The notes beneath the pieces were generated by a model, which was not told the origin of the DNA, ran no database searches, and saw nothing but the letters and a program-made list of their open reading frames with translations. Positions 1 to 13,700 of a stretch of 64,000 nt of DNA are shown piece by piece. The first letter of the stretch is position 1; every line of letters starts with the position of its first letter. Position numbers and translations under genes: made by a program. Origin of the DNA: Photobacterium sp. GB-56 (lineage in GTDB: Bacteria > Pseudomonadota > Gammaproteobacteria > Enterobacterales > Vibrionaceae); NCBI RefSeq assembly GCF_003026105.1, contig NZ_PYNW01000002.1, forward strand, positions 124,001 to 188,000, written 5' to 3'.

Positions 1-515
1 CCTAACTCCCAAAGCTGATCGTTAAGTGATTCAGGCATAGGATTATCAGAAAGCTCGCAACGGGCACCGAAAATAGTTAAATAGTCGGTAATTTGGATCA
101 GGTCTTGAACCTGTTGTTGCTCACGGTCAGCTGGGAACAACCAGCACATTTCATCACTGTAAGGTTCGATAACATAAATTGGCCAGTGATAAGAGCGGAA
201 AACTTCGTAAGCAGAAAGAAGACGGTGACGTAAACCACAACTTGCGTTAAACCAAACTTCGCAGCCTGTTGCTTTAATATCTTCTGCGAGTTGATGAATC
301 TCGCTTCTAATCAGCGTGATATTAATGCTGTCAGGGATCACAAAAAAATCAACATCTATGTTACGTGGCGTCAAAATAGACGCTAGGCGGTCATACTGTT
401 CTCGCTGAAGCTCAGTACCAATAAATATCATTTTTGTAGCCGGAACGGCTTCATCTAGTAAAGGGGTGATCAAACGGACAGGGTCCTGATCGATAATACC
501 AACATGAATAATCAT
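1..515 (-). CDS. DUF1887 (VC1899/Card1-like) CARF-domain protein, partial
   Basis: Reading the minus strand from the ATG at 515 gives an open frame that runs off the left edge (about 171 residues). It begins MIIHVGIIDQDPVRLITPLL and contains FNASCGLRHRLLSAYEVF followed by YHWPIYVIEPYSDEMCWLFP. I recognise these from memory as the N-terminal Rossmann-like (CARF) half of the DUF1887 family, whose structural example is Vibrio cholerae VC1899. Full members add a C-terminal PD-(D/E)XK nuclease domain, which here lies outside the window. The relative Card1 is a nuclease activated by cyclic tetra-adenylate in type III CRISPR systems. An AAGGAT ribosome site stands 7-8 bases before the ATG. No CRISPR array or cas gene is visible, so a CRISPR role is not supported here. 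The family call is strong; the function is open. Confidence 0.85.
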   Translation of the reverse strand, partial: MIIHVGIIDQDPVRLITPLLDEAVPATKMIFIGTELQREQYDRLASILTPRNIDVDFFVIPDSINITLIRSEIHQLAEDIKATGCEVWFNASCGLRHRLLSAYEVFRSYHWPIYVIEPYSDEMCWLFPADREQQQVQDLIQITDYLTIFGARCELSDNPMPESLNDQLWEL

Positions 516-749
516 AATAATCCTTAATGCGCCAAATTTGTTATGGGGCATATTATGTCTGCGCATTAATTAATAAGAAGTGAATCAAAGAGTGTACGCA
601 ACACTTATTATTAAGATATATGAGGATATTTAGGGTGAAATTCAAGGTGAAAATGGTGAGGGATTTTATATTTCACTATTAGATAGACATAAATGAGAGG
701 TGTATTTTCATTATTGATAGTTAACAGACAAATACTTTTAAAATGATGA

Positions 750-775
750 TAGCGTCACCAAAATAGGTAACGCTA
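750..775 (-). terminator. Hairpin after the LysE-type gene
   Basis: TAGCGTCACC at 750-759 pairs with GGTAACGCTA at 766-775 (9 of 10 positions) around a 6-base loop. On the minus strand it lies about 20 bases beyond the stop of the LysE-type gene and is followed by a T/A-rich stretch rather than a clean T run. It is probably the terminator of that gene. Confidence 0.5.
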
Positions 776-792
776 CTAAACAGGGGGGGGAA

Positions 793-1443
793 TTAGTGTG
801 TTACAGGTGTTGGAAGTTGGGATGCTAATAGCCAAATGGCTAAAACAAAGAAGATCAAACCCATAAATTTATGCTGATTTGCACGGAATTTTTCACTTTT
901 CAACAGTGATTTACCAAACGTGCCAACAGTGGTGACCAAGAATAAATTAAACAGTAAACCTAATACATTTAGTAACAAACCAAGCACTAACATTTGTTGG
1001 CCAGATGTTGCAGCAACGTGAGTCGAAACAAATTGAGGCAAGAATAGAACAAAGAAAATAAGTGCTTTTGGGTTAAGTAAATTAGTGAACACGGCACGAC
1101 GGTATAGCGTTGCTGCCATTTTATTACTTTTAGTGAGCTCTTCCGGCGCATCGGCAGGTTGTGTTCGCATGCAGTCCCATCCCATCTTTAATAGATAAGC
1201 GCCACCAAGTAAGCGAAGAATTTGCAATGCTATAGGGTTAACGGCAATTAAGGCTGAGACACCTAAAGCTGCCAAAATAGTTAATAAAATACCCGATGTA
1301 GCATTACCTAAACTTGCAAAAATACCCACCTTGCGACCGTAACTGAGGCTTGAACTGGCAATCAGTAACATATCTGGCCCTGGAATTAATAATAAAGCGA
1401 TAACAGCAGTGAGGTAGAGAGGTAATACATTTAAATCAATCAT
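793..1443 (-). CDS. LysE/RhtB-family amino-acid exporter
   Basis: This 216-residue, very hydrophobic protein has the LysE/RhtB family features: a N-terminal membrane segment, the motif LIPGPDMLLIASSSLSYG at about residues 19-36, then SLGNATSGI, and LLGGAYLLKMGWDCMR at about 78-93. The central TNLLNPKALIFFVLFLPQF (about 120-138) is the usual second conserved block. Family members have six membrane helices and export homoserine, threonine or related amino acids from the cytoplasm. The substrate cannot be read from the sequence. The length is normal for the family. It stands alone, with the partial DUF1887 gene downstream on the same strand and the giant adhesin diverging from it. The ribosome site before the ATG is weak. 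A run of eight G lies just past the stop (783-790). Confidence 0.9.
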   Translation of the reverse strand: MIDLNVLPLYLTAVIALLLIPGPDMLLIASSSLSYGRKVGIFASLGNATSGILLTILAALGVSALIAVNPIALQILRLLGGAYLLKMGWDCMRTQPADAPEELTKSNKMAATLYRRAVFTNLLNPKALIFFVLFLPQFVSTHVAATSGQQMLVLGLLLNVLGLLFNLFLVTTVGTFGKSLLKSEKFRANQHKFMGLIFFVLAIWLLASQLPTPVTH

Positions 1444-1715
1444 GGTTCTTTAACTAAATAGAGCAAGAGAGGATGTGTATTTTACCTACTGAGTAATATT
1501 AAATCATTCATTTTGTATCTTTATTGGTTTATATCTCTGTAATGTTATTACTTTGTGATTGTTATGTTCTGTACTTTGTAGTTTGTTTTAATGCTTTGTT
1601 TCTTGGGGCAAGGTGAAAAATACACAACATTCTTATATTTAAGACGCCCAGACGTGCCGAAATTTATACCGTTGATTAATACTTAAGGCATCCTTTTTAC
1701 TGAGGGGAAGGAGCT

Positions 1716-4700
1716 GTGTTTAAGATTTATGTGGATCAAGCCATTGTCGTTGAACAAGTAAAAGGGCAGGTGTTTGTTCTTATGCCGGTAGGGGAATATT
1801 TTCCTGTTAAGGTAGGTGATGATCTTGCGATAGGAACAACGTTACTTTTTACTGATCGTAGTGAAGTGTTAGTGCATGTCGATGGTACGAATATATGGCT
1901 TAATCAACATTGTAAGGCATGCCTTTCTAATAATAAATTGGTTCATTTGCCCTTACCTGAATTGGATTTAGAGCCCAGTATTGCAGCTTTACAAGCAGCA
2001 ATATTATCAGGTGAAGATCCGACTAAAATTCAAAAAGCAACAGCGGCTGGTATTACAACGGCTGGTATTAAGGATATTAGTTCATCAATTACTGATGGCT
2101 TAGTTATTCTTTATGACAATGACCAATTACTTGCAACCGCGGGTTTTAACACTGCATATAATCCAGAAATTAGACGACAAGACGATATCTCGCTTCCTAT
2201 TTTATCGCCAGACGGTGGTGAATTTTATAATGATGTTTACTTTGTTGAAGGCGATCTGGTTCCTATTACTTATCCCGTTTCTGCTAGTGGTAGCGTTTCA
2301 GTTGAAGCTGCCACACTGCCACTTGATAGCAACACGGTAGCCTTCGATAGTTTACAAATTGATAGTTTACTCGCCACGATGAATCGTGAATTATCATCTA
2401 ACGATCGCCCCATTATTTTTAGTTACGATATTGAAACGAATCAAATCATTGGTCGAAGTGATAAAGGCATTAGCCGTAGCGATGAAAGCATTGTTTTAAC
2501 CATTGGATTAAGTGCTGAATTATTCAATGGTCGAGATGCTAATGTGATAATGACAGTGACACAGTTTCTTCCTTTAGATCATTTTGCAGGGGAATCTAAC
2601 CGTGCACCGATTGTGATTAACGGAGAACAAATCCGCCTATCGCTTCCTGTTCAAATTGCAGATACCAACGGTAATCTAACCCAAACCCCAATTAATTTTT
2701 TAGCCGTGATAGAAGATGGAAAAATTCCTGGTTTAGGCATTGATAACGGCACTGAATTTACAGAACAAGATAGTGATATTACTACGCCACAAAGTGTTAC
2801 TGGTGATATTCCTGTTTTTATCGGAAGTGATGAAATTGGTGTAATGACATTCGCCGAGCAGCAACCGTCATTGATTGGACTATTAAGTAATGACGTAGCA
2901 ACAAGCTTTGCAGTACTAGGGAATAAAATCACAGTAATCAGAGTTGATGATCAGTCACCGGTTTTAGCAATAGAAGTCAGTACTAATGGTCAATATCGTG
3001 TGACTCAATATCAAGCACTCAATCAAGATAACGCGCTAGATCAAACACAATTATCCTTATTATTAACGACGACGGATCGAGATGGTGATATCAGTAATGA
3101 GGGTGAATTAGTCATTAAGATTAATGATGGTGTTGATCCTGTTTTAGGCATTGATAGCGGTACTACGATCATTGAACAAGACAAAGATATTGCTACGCCC
3201 CAAACCGTTTTAGGCAGCATTCCTATCAACGTGGGAAGTGATCAAATCAAGGCGATGTTTTTTGAACCTCAACAGCCTACCCTTGATGGGTTATTGAGTA
3301 ATAGTAAACCGACTGTCTATCGCATTGAAGGTAATAAAATCATCTTGCAGTTGGCAGATGCACCACAGACTGAAGTATTAACGATTGAGATTAATACGTC
3401 TGGCGAGTATAGCGTTACCCAGTATCAGGCACTAAACCAACCTGTTAAAACGAATATAGATAAACTGACTTTAGGCGTTATTGCGATTGATACCGATGGC
3501 GATAAAAGTAATGTCGGTGAATTAAATATTACCATTGTTGATGGCCCAGATCCCATTTTAGGTAAGGATATTGCTACTAGTTTTATTGAAACCATGTCAC
3601 CACAAACCTTTACCGGACAAATTACGGTCGATGTGGGTAGTGATGATATTGCTAGTGCAACTTTCAACCTCGAACAAACCACACTAAACGGTCTAACCAG
3701 CAATGGACAAGCAACGAATTATAGTACTGTTGGTAACAAGTTGGAGTTGTTTGTTCCTGCGCAAGGATCATCACCAAAACAACCCGTATTAACTGTGGTA
3801 TTTGAAATTGATGGTCGTTACACAATAGAACAAAGCCAACCACTAGATCAGAATTTTACGACTAATGTAAATAATCTCGCTCTTGCTGTTATGGTCACGG
3901 ATGCTGATGGTGATAACAGTAACGTAGGACAACTCATTATTAATATCACTGATGGTGAAAACCCAACAGGCGCGGGCATTACAGCACAAGTAAGTTTAAC
4001 TGAAGGGGATCTGTCTCCTAAAAATATCGCTGATGCCTACCCTGTTGATGCTTCAAGCTCGTTTACTATCCCTGCGGTGAATGATGATTTGGTTGCGTCA
4101 AGTTTGAATATATCATCACGTGTACAAACACAATTAATCAGTGAGTTAGAGCAGCTCACGGCGACTGGATTAGCCCTACGTTTTACTCTTACAACCAGTA
4201 GCGTTGGCCTTGTTACGCTTATAGGGAAAGACAGTATTAATGCGGATGTGTTAATTGTTACTTTTTCACCAACTCAAGACAGCCATAACGTTACTGTCAC
4301 TATGGATGTCGAGCAGTTAAAGCCGTTAGATCATGATCCAACGGTGTATTCAGGGGGAGAGTATGTCTCTCTTACAAGTAACGGGATAAATATTCGCTTA
4401 CCACTAGAAATGCATGATAGCGATTTTGATCCTTTAGTCGAACCTGTGAATGCGTTAGTGATATTAGAAGACGGTAAAGCCCCCGTTATCGAAAGCCAAA
4501 TCAAAACATGGACGGAAGCTTTCTCAGGTACCGTGGCAGAGCCACAATCTATTTCGGGGCAATTAGAGTTTGATGTAAATAGTGATGTGATCAAACAGGT
4601 TGTCATTGGTGATATTACAACAGCTTTTGCTGGCTTAACCAGTGATAGTATCGCGCTTGATGCGAAATTTGATGATGGCAAATCCAATCAAATAATGGTG

Positions 4701-7700
4701 TTTTTAACTGGCACGACAACCCCAGTTTTATCGCTGTCTATAGCCACTGACGGGTACTATAACATCACGCAATATTTACCGATTGATCAACCTGTCACAC
4801 CTAATACCAATACGATTAGTCTGCCATTTCATGTGGTGGATTTTGATAACGACAGCAGCAATGATGCAACGTTAACTTTAGTGATTACCGATGGTCAAAA
4901 TCCGACTGGTACGAATATTACTCTTGAAACGGTTGAAGGAGATCTCGCTTTACCTATCCGTGAACCGTCAACTTCGTTATACCCGGTTGAAAGTGAAAAA
5001 ACCTTATCAATCATTGCGGCAAATGACAGTTTAGTTGCGACGTCATTGGTGATATTACCCGATGTATTAACGGCATTAATCACGGAGTTATCGAGTTTAA
5101 CGTCATCTGACCAAGCACTAGAAATCAGCCACATCGCAGATCCTATCACTGCGGCGCAAACCATCACCGCAATAGATTCAGTTACTAAGCAAGATGTTTT
5201 TATCATCACCCTGACGCCAGCACAAATGGGGCGTGATGTTGATGTGAAAATAGCATGGCAGCAATTACTGCCGCTTGATCATCAAATTGATAGTAGTGGA
5301 ACATACGTCTTACTCAATAATGATAAGCTTGCTATCGACATCCCATTGATGATGAATGACGGGGATGACGATCCGTTTTCTCAACCCGCCATCGTCACTA
5401 TCAGCGTTGAAGATGGTGCCGATCCGCTATTTGAAATCGATACTGGAACAACGATAACCGATCCTAAAAAAGGCGCGGTAGCAACAGTGGCAGAAGGTGA
5501 AATAGGCTTAGAACTCGGTAGTGATGAGATTAAAACACTCACTTTTGATAGTACGCAAACAGGATTAATCGGTTGGTTAAGTAATAGCGCACCTACCTAC
5601 GTGGAAGTGCTCGGTAATGAGCTAAATATACGTTTATCTAGCGATGATTCAGTGGTACTGAATGTTGTTATTGAGCTTGATGGTAAATATACCGTCACTC
5701 AGCATTTACCTTTAAATCAACCCATCGTATCAAACGAAGATCGCTTAACGTTAGCCGTTACCGCGCAAGATTATGATGGTGATAAAGCGCAAGGTGAGTT
5801 GCTTATTATCGTTAAAGACGGTGTTGATCCTGTGTTAGGCACAGATACCGGCACTGATTATACCGAGATCATGACAACCCAAATAGAGCAGGGGCACATT
5901 CCTGTTGATGTCGGCAGTGATGATATTGCTAATGCTTATTTTGCTATTGAACAACCTAGCTTGGCTGGCTTAACCAGTAATGCCGAAGCAACAGACTATC
6001 GCTTTAACGGAAATGTTTTACAGCTTTATGTTCCGGCTATTGGCAGTACACCTGAGCAAAATGTATTAACCATAACCTTGGATATAAATGGAAGTTATAC
6101 CGTCGAGCAAAATAGACCTTTAGATCAGAACTTTACAACCAACGTTAATAATCTCGCTCTTGACGTTTTTGTCGTCGATAAAGATGGTGACGACAGTAAT
6201 ATTGGCCAGCTGATTGTCGATATTAATGATGGTGAGAACCCTACTGGTCAAGGTGTCATTGCAGAACTCGATATTATCGAGGGAGATTTAAACCCACCTG
6301 TGGGTGGGCAAGGTTATCCTGTTTCATCATCAAGTAATTTTGTTGTTACTGCTGTTAATGATGCTTTGGTTGCTAGTAGTTTAAATTTAACTGATGCCGT
6401 GTTTTTTAAATTAGGGGCAGAGCTGCTCAAGCTTACGACAGGTGGAAAAGGCGTTAGATTTGATATCACTAATGCACTGAGTGGTTTAATGACTTTAGAA
6501 GTAAAAGAAGCATCAAATAGCGCTGAGGTATTTGAGTTAGTGCTCACACCGATTCAACAAGATGATGATGTCAAAGTAGAAATGACCTTAACTCAATTTC
6601 AACCTTTAGATCATGATCCTTCTCATTTTGTCAGTGGAGAATATATTTCATTAGATGACGGAAAAATTGACATTACCATTCCGATCATTATGCATGATAC
6701 TGACTTTGATCAATTAGTGGATCCTGTTGAGGTAAAGCTGGTTTTTGAAGATGGTGTTATCCCTATTATTAATGAGAAATCCATAACATGGACTGAAGGG
6801 TTTGATGGTGCTATTACAGCGCCTCAAGAGGTAACGGGAAGTTTAGTCTATGGCAGTCATAGTGATGAAATAAAACAGGTTCAGTTTATCGAACCAAGTC
6901 AGGCGTTTACAGGGATAACCAGTAATGGCACAGCATTAGAAGTGGTATTTGATCCGTCCATACCGAATCAATTTGATGTTCAGTTAGCAGGAACATCAAC
7001 CCAAGTGTTAAGTATCGCTATAGATCCTGATGGGCAATATACGATTCAGCAATATTTGCCGATTGATCAGCCGCTATTGCCGAATCAAAATGTGGTGAAT
7101 CTTGATGTTCAATTGATGGATTTTGATGGTGATAAAAGTAATGTTGCGAATCTGCAATTAATCATCAAAGATGGGCTCGATCCTAATGGAATTAATGCTG
7201 AATTTAACGTGGTTGAAGGTGACTTAGTCCCACCGACTATTGGGCCATCAACATCGGGAAACCCTGTTACTACAAGCAATACCACAATCATTCCTGCAAC
7301 TAACGATATATTACTGGCCGATAGTGTATTACTGAGTAGTGACAATATCACGGCAATCAAAACGGCGTTAGAGCAAGTCACATCACAAGGTGATAATACA
7401 CTTGCTACTATTATCCAAGATCCCACCAGCAAGATCATTTCAATTACGCTTAGTAAAGATAATCTTGCCCAAGACACCGTTTTTGAGCTGACTATTACAC
7501 CGAGTCAAAATGGCCGAAATGTTGAATTACAATCGCAATTAGTTGAATCATTACCCATTGATCACCTTAACGGAGTACTGACAGCAGGGATAGTTACGAT
7601 GACCCAAGCTAATTTAGCGATGGGAATTCCGCTCCAGATGCATGATGCTGATGATGATCCATTATTAAATCCTGCAATATTTACCGTGAATATTGCAGAC

Positions 7701-10700
7701 GGTGATTTACCCAGTTTTGGTATTGATGCTGGAACTGAATTTACTGAAATTGATAGCGATAGCGGAAAAATAGCAACCAACATTGGTAGTGATGAGATCA
7801 TCCACATTGATTTAACAGCGGTTCAGCCAAATTTAACTAGTTTAACGAGTAATGGTTACGCAACGGAATATAGCGTAGTTGGTAATACGGTTACTGTGGT
7901 AAGGCAAGATGATCCTACGCTTGAAGTATTAACTATTGAATTACTACAAAGTGGTGATTACAACGTCGTACAATCACAGCCGTTAGATCAGTCTGAAACC
8001 ACCAATAAATTAGAGATTACCTTAGCTGTCACTGCAACCGATCAAGATTTAGATGTAAGTCCAACCGATGGTGAAATTAATATCACTATTATTGATGGAC
8101 TCGATCCTACAGGTAATTTTAGCGGCATAACTGATTTAAGTGTGATTGAAGGTGATATTAGTGCCCCGACAGGTTCGCTTACTGGCTATCCAGTTTCTGA
8201 TTCGACAACCTTTACATTAACCGCAGGCGTGGATCGTTTAGACCCCGATAAAGTTGGTTTTAGTGCTAATTATCTTACTGATTTACTGACAGAATTACGT
8301 GCAGAAATCACAGCATTGGGTGGACAGACACTCGATTATAATTTTGATCCTAGTACCCATGTTTTAACGGCTTCGTATAACAGCCAGACTTATTTCACAC
8401 TAACCTTATCAGCCGTTAATGTCTTGAATTCTAAAGATGCTGATGTGACGGTAACGTATGAGCAATTCTTACCACTTGATCACAATAGTGGAGGAAATAG
8501 TAGTGGCTATATCAATGTTTCAGGTGCTCTCATTAGTATTGATCTCGAAGTCCAAATCCAAGATACCGATGGTGATTATTTAGAAACCCCAGTGGCCGTT
8601 ACGCTTAATATCAGTGATGGGTTTGATCCGGTAATTATTAATACACAAGATATCACTGTTGAAGAAAGTGATATTCGTGCCGGTGGCCCTCATCATCAAG
8701 GCTCAACACCTGATGAAGATGGGGACCGCGCAACAGGCACATTAACGATTGATGAAGGCAGTGATTTAGTTCATCAGTACCGTTTAGATACCACGCAATT
8801 TACCACTTTAAATTCAACCTTAACAAGCCAAGGACAGGCGGTTACCTTATTTGAGCATTCTGTCGGAACGTACTCAGCATTTGCTGATTCTCGTACGATT
8901 TTTACTGTGGCATTTACGGCGGCGGGTGAATATACCGTAAACCTCTTTGGTGCAATTGATCACCCCGATCCCGGTAAAGACAGTAAAGATGTTTTTTTAC
9001 CTGTGATTGCGATTGATGATGATGGTGATGAAAGTACATTTTCAACCATTAAGCTAACCATTGTTGATGATATTGCCGATGGTCGAAATATCATTATTCA
9101 AGCTGATGAAGGACAAGCAAATGTCGTTGGAGAGTCGTTACTGACACAAGCATTAGAAGGTGCAGATGGTGCGACTGTAGTGAGTGTTGTTGATCTTGCA
9201 GTAGAGCAACCATTAGTGGGTAACGGTTTTACGGTTATTCCAATTCATCAAGGAGGAGATACCATTTCTCCTGGCCAGCTATTAGGCGAGTTATCGATTA
9301 AGCCTAATGGTGAGGTTTCGTTCTCGGCAGCCACTGAAATAACACAAACTGAAGAGGTACTGGAATATACGTTTAACTATCGGGTCACAGATGGTGATGA
9401 TGATACTGAATTACGGACGATTACATTACAAATTGATGATCAAGAAGCCAAGATCATTATCGAGCCCGATCCGATTGTCACTTATGAAGATGTAGGACGA
9501 GTCGAAGATCCTGATGAAACGATCATTGCTCCACCAAGTGGGGCGCCTGTATCACTTAAAATTGATATTGGTGATGATGATCGCGGTGAGTTTTTACAAC
9601 AAGTATTGATCACGATTCCGACAGAGGTACACGGTTCATTTTATTTAAACGGTACCGCACTTGCGACCAGTGGAGATGGGTTATCTTACGTTGTGCCTGT
9701 CGGCGATTTCACCACGACAGATAATATAGTACACGAGTTAGTGGGACTCACTTTTATTCCCGATGCTGATTTCTCTACGGCAAATGGCAATTTAGTGTTT
9801 GAAGTTAAAGCGCAAGTTGGTGTGACTAGTGGTGCTCCATTGCCTGAAGCGATCACGTCGTTTGAAATTATTGTGGAAGGGATTGCTGATATCCCAACGT
9901 GGGATGATACTCAAACGCAAGTACATTACACCATTGATGAAGATTCAACAGGTGTTGATTTGCAGCTTAAAGCCGATCTTAATGATATCGATGGCTCTGA
10001 AACATTATCTTATATTATTACGCTAGAGCCAGATGCTGGTGGCAAGATCAATGGTGAGTTGAAAGGAAATAATCTTGTTGATCTTGGTGGTGATCAATAT
10101 CAAGTATCAGCGGCAGATGTGGGGAGTTTATCTGTCACACCGACAGCGAATTACAGTGGTGACATAAAACTCACGGCCGTGGCGCAAAGTAAAGAAGACG
10201 TGGTTTTTGTGACGGGCAAGCAAACCGCTGATTCTGTTGAGCGTGAGATCATTATTAATGTTGAACCTGTTGCTGATGAAACCACATTAAAAGTTACCCG
10301 AATTAGTTCTGATGAAGATGTGTTAATTAATCTAAGCGATCACGTGACGTTAACAGAAACTGTAGATAAGGACGGCTCAGAAATAGAATGTGTTCGTTTT
10401 TCTAATTTACCCGTGGGGGCACAAATACTACTCAATGGCGCTGTTGTAGTTGAAAGCCCGTCAGGCTCCGGTGTGTATGAGGTTAACTATGCAGATATTG
10501 CTAATGTTCAGCTAAAACCAACACCTGAAAGCAATGTTGATTTTGAAATTACAGTGCAAGGTGTTGTGAAAGATAGCGCGAGTTTTACCAATAGCAGTAA
10601 TGTCGTGGTTAATGCTAATGATGAATATGTCACGGCAACGCAACAGCTTGAAGTAAGCTTAAAAGGCGTGGCTGACGTACCGATATTTGATATCGATATT

Positions 10701-13700
10701 GATAGTAATGGTAATGGTGTGTTAGATGTCGGTGAGTGGGCTTATATCAACAACGATCCGACACAAGGTATTGAAACCTTAATAGATGAAGACAGTTCAG
10801 TCATTTCTGGAATCAGTATTATTAGTGGTGAAACGCCTTTAAAGCAATTAGATGATAACTCTGAAACGTTAAGTGTAGTGTTATCGGGTATTCCCGCAGG
10901 GGTCACATTAAAAGACGCTGAAGGTAATGATCAAAGTTTAGTGTTTACTGGTTATGATACTGAAGGTAAGCCTGTTTATGAGATTGAACTTTCGTCATTA
11001 AAAAATATTGAAATAATACCACCATTAAACAGTACTCAAGATATTGAACTAGAAGCTAAAATATTAGTCACTGAAAATGATGGTGATGTACATAGTTTTG
11101 ATCGAAAAATTCTGATCAATATTCAGCCAGTTATTGATGCAGATAATTACACCTTAGTCAGTGATAACAATATATTAGAAGATCAAAATAATACGGTGCA
11201 ATGGCGACCAACTGCAGCACAAGGATTTACTGATAGCAGCGAAACGATTACTCAGATACGTTTTGGTGGTATTCCTTCCGATTACACCTTATTGATTGAT
11301 GGCATCCCTTTAACATTGGTCGCTGGAGAGATCACATTAACGGATAGTCAACGTGATGAGTTACTTGCTGGTAAACCATTACAACTTCGCGCGCCTCAAA
11401 ATTCTGATCGTGATTTAACCTTTCAATCTTATTTAACGGTAGCGCAGACGGATAGTGATGGTGAAAATACTGCGATTAAAGAAATCACAGGACAGCTCGT
11501 TGTTGATATTCAAGCCGTGGTTGAACCTGATGGTATTCTTGCTGTTCGAGATTCAAGTGACGCGGTCTTAACCATGTTAACCAGTACCACAGGTGGCGTG
11601 ATTGATCTATCAACAGATGCAGCATCGCTTGGACGTGTCTCCTTTACAGGAGAGAATACCCCAGTTGCTATTGATCATAGTGATGAAGTGATACGGCGTA
11701 TTGTGGTGAAGTTTCCTCAATCAGTAGCAGAGCCTGGTGATTTTGTTGTGATAGGTGGTATCAGTGATGGAGCTGGGGCATGGACAATACCTGAATCGCA
11801 ACTCGATAACTTGAAAATCACCGCACCAACGGGCTTTAACTCCACTATCGATATTACCATTAGCGCTGAAGTACAAGATTTAGGTGATAACGGTGAAGGT
11901 GATGTCAGTGCACTTGTGCCATTTACCACACCCATCACATTAGATTTTACCCCGAATACCAGCATGATCACTGAGCTTGCAGGGGATATTGTTTTCAATC
12001 CTGACGTGGTAACTGGCACTGAAGATAATGTCATTAATCTTGGTGACCAAATTGAAGATAATATCGTTATTGGCTCTGTTAATGGCGAACAAAATCATGA
12101 CTCAGTGACGATTGTAATTAAAGCGGCGGATCTGCCTAGCGGGGTTACCATCTTAGGGACTAATTTTGACTTCATCGATGGTGAATACGTCATGATAGTA
12201 CCTGTCGATGGGGCAGGAAAAGTTGATGTAAGTGGTATCTCATTAAATCCTGCAACCGACTTCGCGGGTGATTTTCAATTTGATCTTCACATTGTCAACA
12301 CCGATACCACCAGTGGTAATACTAAAAATCTGATTAAGCCCGTTACAGTTCGTATAGAGCCTGTAGTTGATGTCCCACCTCATGGCGATCCGACGTTATC
12401 ACTGGAAGTACTGCGCACAGAGAAACTCGGTGATGACGATCAACCGATTACCAATACAGGTAAGCCTGAAGTCATTAAAAATAATCATGCCTATGAAGAT
12501 GGCTCGGTTATTTTAGGAATATCAGCGTCGTTAAAAGATATCAGTACCTCATTGACATCAGGGCTTGAAAGCCTAAAACAAGTCGAGTTAACCGTCGATG
12601 CTAGCCAAGGTTCCTTCATTCAAGCAGATGGAACGGCAGTACAAACGATCACCGTTAATAAAACGGAATTGGATAATATTCCATTTCAACCGGTAAAAGA
12701 TTTTAGCGGTAATGTATCAATATCAGCGGTTGCTACCGTTGAAGATGATGTGACCTATACCTTAACGACACCAGCAACCGCGCAAGCGACAGGTACGTTT
12801 ACTGCAACAGTCGATTTTGATGTGATCCCAGTCGATGACCCGGTCAAATTTACAGGTGTTGATACCACCATTAAAGGTAATGAAGATCAGGCGGGTGGTA
12901 TCAGCCTTGGTAGCATCAGTTTTGATGTCGGAGATACTGATGGCTCAGAGCAAATTATTTCAGCCAAGATCACCAACGTACCTGATGGCTTTGTCTTAAC
13001 AGGGCCTGTAGGTAATTTAGGGAATGGCGAGTGGAGTGTTACGTTACCTGTCGGTATGCAAACAGGCAGTCTTACTGGGGTTAATATTGTACCTGCTGAA
13101 AATTACAGTGGTACATTAGCATTGGGAGTGTTGGTCTTTACCAAAGAGGATTTATTGGATGATATTGCACAAAATACCGCAACCATAAATGTTGATATTC
13201 TACCTGTAGGCGACAAAATTGATTCTGATGTAACAACCTCTTATACAGGACAAGAAGATCAGCCTATTACACTGACACTCGATTTAGCAGTAAGAGATAA
13301 TACGGATAGTATTGTACCGTCACATTCAAATGCAACAGAAAATGCCCCAGAAAAATTGCATGTAGTCGTCACTGATGTGCCTGATTCCAGTCTTTTTGAT
13401 GCACCAGTCGGCGGCAGTGCAGAAAAGCAACCTGATGGCTCATGGATTATTATTTCAGGTGGTACAACGTTAGATACTTTGGTGTTTCACCCCGGTGATG
13501 CGAACGGTAATTTCACCATGAACTTTGACATGCGCTCATCTGATAATGGTGTGCTTGCGACCAATAGTCTTGCTGTGATTCAAACCCTGTCATTTGATGT
13601 AGCTGCCGTCAATGATGCGCCAGTAAATACGTTGCCTGCTGGTATTAGTGCCGAAGAGGATATAGGCGTTATTATTTCGGGGATCAGTGTAAAAGATGTC

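Noticed and set aside
3041-9070. Regularly spaced repeats in the adhesin considered as a possible CRISPR-like or satellite array
   Set aside because: Periodicity is at the protein-domain level (about 400-525 bases), the DNA copies are diverged, and the reading frame is open throughout.
2651-12034. Several minus-strand open frames of 60-120 codons opposite the adhesin
   Set aside because: They follow the repeat structure of the coding strand, have unlikely composition and lack ribosome sites, so they are antisense shadows of a long, Asp- and Thr-rich repeat gene.
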